Shown one piece after another: positions 47,091-53,946 of a DNA stretch of 64,000 nucleotides. A program made the position numbers and the translations under genes. The notes under the pieces were generated by a model, which was not told the DNA's origin, searched no databases, and saw only the letters and a program-made list of their open reading frames with translations. Origin of the DNA: Maribellus luteus (lineage in GTDB: Bacteria; Bacteroidota; Bacteroidia; Bacteroidales; Prolixibacteraceae); contig NZ_QWGR01000008.1 in NCBI RefSeq assembly GCF_003576475.1, positions 1 to 64,000 of the forward strand, written 5' to 3'. Each line of letters begins with the position of its first letter. The stretch's first letter is position 1.

Positions 47091-48998
47091 CTAGTGGCCT
47101 TTTTTGCTGACAAGGTTCAGTCGCTCCAAAGCAACGGTGCTTTTCAGGCTACCAAATACTACCGTTACCTTCTTCCCTTTCATCTCCAGCACAAGTCCCG
47201 GAGCGGTTTGGCCTTCCAGGCAAACGGTATCTCCCTTTTCGATTACGGCATTGATTATTGGCGGCTTATCTTCTGCCGCTTTATTTGTTTGGACAGGACT
47301 GACTTCTGAAACAACAACCGGACTATCCACCTGTTGTTTTACTTCTTTCCGCCTGGCTTCCCAATAAAGCTTATCGCGGGCAATCGACTGCAAGAAATTA
47401 TCCATGTTGATAAAATCGTCCCCTATTTTGGCCGACGAATCTACAATAATATCTTCCGGTAAGCCAATTCGCCGGGCTACTTCAATGGCAAACGAACTTC
47501 CCGGATTACCAATGGAAAGCCGGTACAGCGGCTGCATTCGTTCCGCATCGTAAAGCATTGCCCCGTTGATAATCCCATCGGTTTCGTAGGCAAAGTGTTT
47601 CAGGTTTTGAAAGTGCGTGGTAATCACGCCAAAGCTGTGCTTCCGGTTGAAGCGGTCGAGCAGGGTTTCGGCAATCGCTCCCCCAATCTGAGGTTCTGTT
47701 CCACTGCCAAACTCATCAATCAGAATCAGTGTTTGGGCGGTACAGTTTTCCACAAAGAACTTCATGCTGCCCAAATGCGAAGTATAGGTACTAAGACTGT
47801 TCTCGATGCTTTGCCCGTCGCCAATGTCCATAAAAATATGTTCAAATATTCCGGCCCGCGAATCTTTGCTTACCGGGATAAGAAGCCCGCATTGCAGCAT
47901 GTATTGCAACAAGGCCACGGTTTTTAAACAAAGCGACTTTCCGCCGGCATTTGCGCCCGAAACAATCAACAGGCGGTCTTTGGCATTCAGGCTGATATCC
48001 AGCGGCAAGGCCTGCTTGTTTTGCTGCCGGAGCGCAATGTTCAGCAAAGGATGAACCGCGTGGCTCCATTCCACCTGCTGGCGGTCTTCAAAAACAGGTT
48101 TAACCCCGTTAATGCGGGATGCAAACAAAGCCTTGGCACGTGTAAAGTCAATCTCCCCCAAAAAGCTGTACGACTTCAACAATTTGGGGATATGCGGCCT
48201 TACCTGGTCGGTAAAAACAGTCAGTATTTTGATGACTTCCCTGCGCTCGTCGGTTTCCAGTTCACGCAAACGACGATTGGCTTCGGCCACCGCTTCGGGT
48301 TCAATGTAAACGGTTTTGCCACTGCCCGAATCATCGTGCACCACTCCTTTTATTTTGCGTTTGTTGGAGGCACTCACGGGAATTACAATGCGGCCGTCGC
48401 GCATGGTCGATTGAATATCGCGGCTGATATGCCCTGCTGTTTGCGCATCGCGAATAGCCTTTTGCATGTTGCGCGTAACCGCCTTGGTGGCTTCGGCTTT
48501 GTCTTTGCGAATATCGGCCAGCCGCCGCGAGGCATTGTCTTTCACCTGGCCCGATTTGTCGAGAATAGAACCGGCCCGCTCTACCAACGAAGGGAACACC
48601 TGTATTTTTGCGGCCATTGCCGTAAGCGCCGGATAGCGGGGCTTGCCTGCCTTGGTGACGGCCTTCTGTAAAAAGTCGACTATTTGGTTCACCGTCTGGA
48701 GAGAGTTCATCAAGTCGGCTATCTCATTTTCATAAAACCAACGTGTAACATCGCCTGCAACCTTTTGCAAGGGAGTACGCGCATCGATAAAAAAGTCAGA
48801 AGGAAAATCTTCTTTGTTTCCAACAATTTGCAGTAACTCGTCGGTTTGTGTCAACCATCGGTTAATGCTTGAATAATCTGTTGAAAAAGCCATAGAGGCA
48901 ACCCATTCTTCTCCAAGCGGGCATAAACATTTCTCGGTAATGTACTGGCGGATTTCTTCAATGCCAGTTTTTTGTTCAAAATTATCCGGGTAAATCAT
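47091..48998 (-). CDS. MutS2-like ATPase lacking the Smr domain
   Basis: A 635-residue MutS-family ATPase. The N-terminal part (about 1-320) has MutS core and clamp helices, with the MutS2-type IRDAQTAGHISRDIQSTMRDG and GVVHDDSGSGKTVYIEPEAV segments. The ATPase domain has Walker A GANAGGKS, LIDEFGSGTEPQIGGAI (Walker B) and TTHFQNLKHFA. A KOW-like beta segment (KGDTVCLEGQTAPGLVLEM) ends the protein. The C-terminal Smr nuclease domain of standard MutS2 (about 780 residues) is absent, and a terminator follows the stop. MutS2 in other bacteria limits recombination or rescues collided ribosomes; the short form may differ. Confidence 0.88.
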   Translation of the reverse strand: MIYPDNFEQKTGIEEIRQYITEKCLCPLGEEWVASMAFSTDYSSINRWLTQTDELLQIVGNKEDFPSDFFIDARTPLQKVAGDVTRWFYENEIADLMNSLQTVNQIVDFLQKAVTKAGKPRYPALTAMAAKIQVFPSLVERAGSILDKSGQVKDNASRRLADIRKDKAEATKAVTRNMQKAIRDAQTAGHISRDIQSTMRDGRIVIPVSASNKRKIKGVVHDDSGSGKTVYIEPEAVAEANRRLRELETDERREVIKILTVFTDQVRPHIPKLLKSYSFLGEIDFTRAKALFASRINGVKPVFEDRQQVEWSHAVHPLLNIALRQQNKQALPLDISLNAKDRLLIVSGANAGGKSLCLKTVALLQYMLQCGLLIPVSKDSRAGIFEHIFMDIGDGQSIENSLSTYTSHLGSMKFFVENCTAQTLILIDEFGSGTEPQIGGAIAETLLDRFNRKHSFGVITTHFQNLKHFAYETDGIINGAMLYDAERMQPLYRLSIGNPGSSFAIEVARRIGLPEDIIVDSSAKIGDDFINMDNFLQSIARDKLYWEARRKEVKQQVDSPVVVSEVSPVQTNKAAEDKPPIINAVIEKGDTVCLEGQTAPGLVLEMKGKKVTVVFGSLKSTVALERLNLVSKKGH

Positions 48999-49286
48999 CT
49001 TCTCTTAAAATGATACGATACCAGCCGTCAGCCTTCAGTATACTGACAGACCAATATACAGTTAATAAAAAGTATTACTAATAACTGGAGATTTCCCATA
49101 TTCCGACCCGGCGCAATCCTGCACCACCGGCACCTCACTGATCAGAGATGCGAACTCGCAATATGGTATTTACACGGAAGCAAAATTCATAAAAAGATGT
49201 ATCTGTTTTTTCTGACGCAAATGTAAAAACATTTTACAATAAACCAGCCCTTTCCTTCCGCATCGGCAACAAATGCATCCATCCGG

Positions 49287-49607
49287 CTAAATCCACACCA
49301 CAATTTCAATTTCATTCCCGGCCGCAATGTGCTCCTTTTTTCTGATTTCGGCCTTTAACGGCAGGATATAGGTATTCTGTTTGGTATCGAACCAAACGGC
49401 CGTTTTCCATTCGCTGTTTCCGATCTGTGCAGTGGCCTTTAACCTTCCCCATCCTTCCTCTTCGCGTCCGAATATACTTCTGATCTCTTTGGCCAATCCG
49501 GCAGGGAAAGAGACAAAAAACCAACCACCCGGCGCCCCGTATTGCCAGGGCTCCGCCTTAAACGTGTATTTAACTCCTTTTATTTGCATAGCAGAAAGAA
49601 GGTACAT
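49287..49607 (-). CDS. DUF1905 family protein
   Basis: A 106-residue single-domain protein of DUF1905, beta-barrel in fold, function unknown. Characteristic are PWQYGAPGGWFFVSFP and KTAVWFDTKQNTYILPLKAEIRKKE. The first ATG overlaps the stop of the upstream metalloprotease-like gene (TAATG) and has AAGGA upstream, so I keep the long start; an internal Met at residue 7 would also give a family-like start. It is likely translated with the upstream gene. Confidence 0.88.
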   Translation of the reverse strand: MYLLSAMQIKGVKYTFKAEPWQYGAPGGWFFVSFPAGLAKEIRSIFGREEEGWGRLKATAQIGNSEWKTAVWFDTKQNTYILPLKAEIRKKEHIAAGNEIEIVVWI

Positions 49608-50404
49608 TATTCCTTATCTAATCCAACCTGCGTTTTCCAGTCTATTTCAAGTTCACGGATGTCCTTTTTATAAATCAGTTCGAACATCATCTCATTCCCG
49701 ACATGATTTGAATTGGATAATGACCGGTATAACTTCAGAAACTTCTCCTCTCCAAATTGAGTAATCAAATACTCCACAAACGACGCTGATTGGCAATATT
49801 CCAAAAAGCTATTTCTTTTTTGTCCGATTTCGTCGTATAAAAGCAAAGCCGGGAGCTTTACCAACTCCTTTTTCTCATTCAGCATTAAAAGGATTTCATT
49901 TATACTTTTTGCCGGGTAACCGGTTAATCTTGAAAAAGCCTTGTCTCCGTACAACTGGGAAAGATAAACGGCCGTGCCCTCATCAATCAATGCCGGAGGC
50001 TGATTAATCGCGTATCCCAGCACATGAGCTAACTCATGGTAAGGGTCCAAACGTATGGAATCGTTAAATACTTCCACAATGGTGTTGTCGAAGCCCCAAC
50101 CCAATCCTTTGTGGCCGGTTATTTTATACTTTAATTGCTCGCTCCCGAAAAGAAAAATATTTATTGACAGATCAACCTTCATCTTAAAAAAGTACGAGAT
50201 CTCCCGGTAAGCCAATTCCCTTTCCTTTAATGTTTCCTGCCGGATTTCTGCGGAAAGGTGGCCTTTCACCGAGTACAATGTAAAATGCTCAGAAGCAATG
50301 GAAGTAAAAAGTGAATCTTTGTTTAAAAGCCATTCTCTCTCTTGTCCGTAGTGAATAAACGGAAGTAAGATCAGTAGGACAGCTACTAGTATTCCTTTTC
50401 TCAT
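49607..50404 (-). CDS. Putative secreted gluzincin-type metalloprotease
   Basis: A 265-residue exported protein. A signal peptide covers about 1-20. HELAH at 123-127 is a zinc-binding HExxH motif (His123, Glu124, His127), and Glu142 in IDEGTAVYL is in the right place for the third ligand of gluzincin peptidases. An early EHFTLYS segment matches the start of the peptidase MA-like family. A helical C-terminal half (about 150-265) follows. It may trim surface or periplasmic proteins, or be an inactive relative. It is coupled to the DUF1905 gene downstream and lies about 40 bp below the HEPN-motif gene. Confidence 0.8.
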   Translation of the reverse strand: MRKGILVAVLLILLPFIHYGQEREWLLNKDSLFTSIASEHFTLYSVKGHLSAEIRQETLKERELAYREISYFFKMKVDLSINIFLFGSEQLKYKITGHKGLGWGFDNTIVEVFNDSIRLDPYHELAHVLGYAINQPPALIDEGTAVYLSQLYGDKAFSRLTGYPAKSINEILLMLNEKKELVKLPALLLYDEIGQKRNSFLEYCQSASFVEYLITQFGEEKFLKLYRSLSNSNHVGNEMMFELIYKKDIRELEIDWKTQVGLDKE

Positions 50405-50445
50405 GGAAAGATTTTACGCGACATCTAACGTGTTAATACATCTGC

Positions 50446-51366
50446 TTATTTAAATTCTTCATCTATTTCTTTCAACATTTTCTCAAGTTCATCAATTCTG
50501 TCAGAAAGACTATCCATAAAAACCTCTGCGTCACTATTGTTAAATAAATTACTTTCCTTAATCCACCCATCCATTCGTTCGACAATGTAGTCTACTCGTC
50601 TAATCACATCTTCTAAACCCTGTAATGCAGAAATTTTTCCATAACGCTTTTCTATTTCTTTTTTAACTGAGTCAATTGTAGATTGTATTATTGAAAAATT
50701 CATCTCTGCCAAAGGGTAGCTGTTATAAATTCCCTCGTAAACTTTACTAATGGAATATCCAATACCGTTTGTTAAATCACTTATTTTACTGTTACTAAAC
50801 TGTTTTTTGTGGCCTTCGTATTCCTTTTCCATAAGTTCAACTACATTATCTAAAATCTCGATTACACTTTTCTCTTGCTTTTCTCTTAGTTCTTGAATCT
50901 GGACATCTCGAAAAAGATGTTTATTCAAATCAGAGTAATGCGACATTAACTTAAAATTCCCTTTAGATATCGAATATCTGGCGATAAAATGAAATGATTT
51001 ATCTTTACCTCTCTTTGTAGGATGTCCTATCGAATCATTTCTTAATTCTCTTACCTGATGAATATCTGGATAATCCTTCCTCCAATCAATTGGCTTATTA
51101 AATAAAGCCTCAGATAAATGATTGATAGCATCTTGCTGTAGAAACAATGCTTGTAATAGTCCATACAAAAATAGATATCCTCCATTATTAGATGAAAATG
51201 GAGGCAAAGCAAAAAAGTCATCAATTGCAATCTGAGTATCTCCTATAACATCCATAGAAGCACATAATTTATTCCATTTGGCTTTATCTTCTATGAGGGA
51301 TTGTAGTTTCCATGGATTATTTACCAAATCACGAATTCTCTTTTCTCTTTGTTCAACTGCATTCAT
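50446..51366 (-). CDS. Uncharacterised protein with HEPN-like R-x5-H motif
   Basis: A 306-residue soluble, mostly helical protein. No family is recognised. The segment VRELRNDSIGHPTKRG holds Arg109-Asn110 and His115, matching the R-(N/D/H)-x4-H signature that forms the RNase site of HEPN domains. The helical region before it (about 60-105) would supply the other HEPN helices. The C-terminal half (about 140-306) is charged and probably coiled-coil (IDELEKMLKEIDEEF). Base content is clearly AT-richer than its neighbours, suggesting transfer. It has no visible MNT nucleotidyltransferase partner. A ribonuclease or immune role is inference only. Confidence 0.6.
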   Translation of the reverse strand: MNAVEQREKRIRDLVNNPWKLQSLIEDKAKWNKLCASMDVIGDTQIAIDDFFALPPFSSNNGGYLFLYGLLQALFLQQDAINHLSEALFNKPIDWRKDYPDIHQVRELRNDSIGHPTKRGKDKSFHFIARYSISKGNFKLMSHYSDLNKHLFRDVQIQELREKQEKSVIEILDNVVELMEKEYEGHKKQFSNSKISDLTNGIGYSISKVYEGIYNSYPLAEMNFSIIQSTIDSVKKEIEKRYGKISALQGLEDVIRRVDYIVERMDGWIKESNLFNNSDAEVFMDSLSDRIDELEKMLKEIDEEFK

Positions 51367-51667
51367 CTACATTGGCATTAACGTATCTAAAACTATATGT
51401 TATAATTCAAACAATTTCTTATGATCGTGCTTTATATCTATGTATTTCGGGCTCTGAAGACTTCTTCCAGTGGCTAAAGCTGAGCTCAAGGTTTTCGTTT
51501 TACTTGTTTTAACAGTAATTGCTACCGAACTAAAAATAAACATAATTTTCCGTTTCTGGCTGAAGAGGCTGGAATAGAATTCACCCCGGAAAAGGGAAAC
51601 CAACGTAAGCGCGGGTAAACGATCCGTAGGTCAACAAACAAACGGAGAGGGCATAAGAATCGCTTTT
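51367..51667. other. Gap upstream of the HEPN-motif gene
   Basis: About 300 bp, AT-rich next to the gene and GC-richer towards the tandem array. No gene, RNA or clear TAnnTTTG promoter. A minus-strand frame of 67 codons (51400-51603) has no supporting motif. Confidence 0.4.
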
Positions 51668-52323
51668 CTGAGGTTTAACACGGACAACGGCTCGTCGGAA
51701 CAATTTTTCATGCTTTGTCTGATGGACATGAGGTGAAAAATCATTTTTTCACTACTTGTCTGGCTGACGAGAGGTGACAAATCAGTTTTTCATGCTTTGT
51801 CTGACAGACACGGGCTGACCGAACAGTTTTTCATCCTTTGTCTGATGGACATGAGGTGAAAAATCAGTTTTTCACTACTTATCTGGCTGACGAGAGGTGA
51901 CAAATCATTTTTTCATGCTTTGTCTGACAGACACGGGCTGACCGAACAGTTTTTCATCCTTTGTCTGATGGACACGAGGTAAAAAATCATTTTTTCACGG
52001 CTTGTCTGGCTGACGAGAGGTGGCAAATCAGTTTTTCATGCTTTGTCTGGCTGACATGGGCTGACCGAACAATTTTTCATGCTATTGTCGCGGACAAAAG
52101 CCTCACCAAACGGTTTTTCATGTTATTGACACGGTCAACGAGCTGTCTAAACAATTTTTCATGTCATTGACACGGTCAACGAGCTGTCCAAGCAATTTTT
52201 CATGCCATTGACACGGTCAACGAGCTGTCCAAACAATTTTTCATGTCATTGACACGGTCAACGAGCTGTCCAAGCAATTTTTCATGCCATTGACACGGTC
52301 AAAAGCTTGTCTGATGATTTTTT
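51668..52323. repeat. 41-bp tandem repeat, 16 copies, with 123-bp higher-order period
   Basis: Units begin at C of CATGCTTTGTCTG and end in GTTTTT. Starts at 51668, 51709, 51750, 51791, 51832, 51873 and so on are exactly 41 bp apart up to 52283; sixteen units give 656 bp. The middle units cycle through three types: A (CTGACAGACACGGGCTGACC), B (CTGATGGACATGAGGTGAAA) and C (CTGGCTGACGAGAGGTGACA), in order ABC-ABC-ABC, so the true period there is 123 bp. The last six units form another subtype (ATTGACACGGTCAACGAGC) that alternates in pairs. Because 41 is not a multiple of three the array is not coding. Confidence 0.95.
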
Positions 52324-52333
52324 CGGATGGCTT

Positions 52334-52430
52334 AATACGCAACATGGAATAAGGAATAAGAAATCAGGAAATATGGGCTTAAAATATTCCGTTTTCGACC
52401 CTTTTTTATTCGTTATTTCTTATTCTCTGG
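52334..52430 (+). repeat. Dispersed inverted-repeat element, copy 3
   Basis: Starts ACGCAACATGGAATAAGG, ends TTATTCGTTATTTCTTATTC. It shares both ends with copies 1 and 2. The two ends are complementary (GAATAAGGAATAAGAAA with TTTCTTATTC), allowing a long hairpin. It lies between the 41-bp array and the end of the DUF3124 gene. Confidence 0.75.
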
Positions 52431-52475
52431 CTTTTCAGATTTGTGCATAGAAGGTAGCTTTTACGGGGTTTCCGG

Positions 52476-52985
52476 CTACTCATAAATCCTGACGCCGCGC
52501 GACGAAAACGAAACGCCCTGTTCGCCGTAGGTAGAAATCATCACCGCCTCGAACAAGGGTGGATTCTTTTGGTCGCGAATGGCCCAGTCGAACACAAAAT
52601 TGGCGCCCGATCCTCCTTCGCTGTCGTCTTCGGCAATCACAATCTCGATGGTCTCCATGGGCTGCACATAAACGGGCTTTTTGAAGTATTCCCTTATTTT
52701 GTCGCCTTTGGTATTGTAGTAATCTCCGTGCACAATAAAAATGGTGTCAGACAACGAAACGTTTCGAATGCTGACGGTAACCGTCAGGTCGTAGGTGCGG
52801 TGTTCGTGCACGTGGTAAATGTGCGAGTAGATGGGCAGATAGGTTTTGCCGTACTCCAGGCTGTCGGCCGGAGGCAACAAGGTCTCGCGGTCGGAAGTCT
52901 TAAAATCCTTTGGTTTCGAAGCTTTCTCCCGCTCACAGGAGGTAAGCAGTAACACAGCGGCCAAACAGGTAAGCAGGAGTCTCAT
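52476..52985 (-). CDS. DUF3124 lipoprotein
   Basis: A 169-residue lipoprotein: signal peptide with lipobox (LLLTSC, Cys17), then a DUF3124 domain (about 45-167) with SLEYGKTYLPIYSHIYH, LTVTVSIRNVSLSDTIFI, and DDSEGGSGANFVFDWAI. The family is of unknown function and beta-rich. It is a single gene; its upstream neighbour is the ZIP transporter gene about 100 bp away in the same direction, so the two may share a transcript with the cytochrome gene above. Confidence 0.88.
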   Translation of the reverse strand: MRLLLTCLAAVLLLTSCEREKASKPKDFKTSDRETLLPPADSLEYGKTYLPIYSHIYHVHEHRTYDLTVTVSIRNVSLSDTIFIVHGDYYNTKGDKIREYFKKPVYVQPMETIEIVIAEDDSEGGSGANFVFDWAIRDQKNPPLFEAVMISTYGEQGVSFSSRGVRIYE

Positions 52986-53087
52986 AGGATAACTTTTTAA
53001 GTTAAAACGATGCGTTTCCTACAAATCTACTAAATCCGGTACTGAAAAGGACCAAAATCCATCAGAAAAAAAATGTTCTTTATCGGC

Positions 53088-53909
53088 CTAGCCCAATGCT
53101 ACATCGAGCAGCATCATGGTGGCAAAACCGATGATGGCTCCCACGGTGGAAAGGTCGGTTTCGTTGCCTGACTGCGACTCGGGAATCAGTTCTTCCACCA
53201 CCACAAAGATCATTGCACCGGCAGCAAACGAAAGTGCGTAAGGCAGCAAAGGCTCCATGGTTAAAACCAGGTAAGCCCCCAGCACACCGGCAATGGGTTC
53301 CACCACTCCCGACATTTGTCCGTAGTTAAAGGCTTTTAAACGCGAAAAACCTTCGCGCCGCAAAGGGATGGAAACCGCAGCACCTTCGGGGAAGTTTTGC
53401 AAACCGATACCAATCGCCAGCGCAATGGCTCCGGCCAGCATTCCGGCATCGGGGTTGTTGGCAAGTGCGCCAAAAGCCACACCCACCGCCAGTCCTTCGG
53501 GAATGTTGTGCAAGGTGATGGCCAGCACCAGCAACACGCTTCGTTTCCACGAAGTTTCAATTCCTTCGGCTTTTTCACGGGGTTGCCCCAGGTGAAGGTG
53601 AGGAAGAATTTTATCGACCGCCAGCAAAAAAGCTCCACCGGCCAAAAACCCCACTACGGCGGGTACCCACGGCACCAGGCCGCTGGCTTCTGCCATTTGA
53701 ATGGCGGGGTTTAGCAGCGACCAGAAACTGGCAGCAATCATTACCCCCGATGCAAAACCCAGCATCGAGTTCAGCACTTTCCGCTTAATTGATTTAAAAA
53801 AGAACACCATGCCGGCTCCCAAAGCTGTCAGGAACCAGGTAAAAAGCGTCGCTCCGAGCGCCAGTATCACGGGATTATAATCCAGGAGTTTTTCGATCCA
53901 CATATTCAA
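53088..53909 (-). CDS. ZIP-family metal transporter (GufA/ZupT-like)
   Basis: A 273-residue inner-membrane transporter for zinc or other divalent metal ions. About eight hydrophobic segments can be seen. The metal-binding segment 4 has LHNIPEGLAVGVAFG (H-N-x-P-E-G) and segment 5 has LQNFPEGAAVSIPLRREGFS, both with the paired His/Glu or Gln/Glu ligands. A histidine-bearing loop (LPHLHLGQPREKAEG) separates segments 3 and 4. It is closest to the GufA branch. It is transcribed with the cytochrome gene 37 bp upstream, so it may supply metals for envelope proteins (inference). Confidence 0.92.
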   Translation of the reverse strand: MNMWIEKLLDYNPVILALGATLFTWFLTALGAGMVFFFKSIKRKVLNSMLGFASGVMIAASFWSLLNPAIQMAEASGLVPWVPAVVGFLAGGAFLLAVDKILPHLHLGQPREKAEGIETSWKRSVLLVLAITLHNIPEGLAVGVAFGALANNPDAGMLAGAIALAIGIGLQNFPEGAAVSIPLRREGFSRLKAFNYGQMSGVVEPIAGVLGAYLVLTMEPLLPYALSFAAGAMIFVVVEELIPESQSGNETDLSTVGAIIGFATMMLLDVALG

Positions 53910-53946
53910 AACGTATTATTGTTACACCTAAGGGTATGATTCCAGT

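Noticed and set aside
49035-49046. Palindrome TCAGTATACTGA upstream of the mutS2-like gene
   Set aside because: It is short and alone, and I see no second copy near another gene to support an operator.
51668-52323. CRISPR array in the 41-bp repeats
   Set aside because: There are no spacers; the whole unit repeats head to tail, and no cas gene is near.
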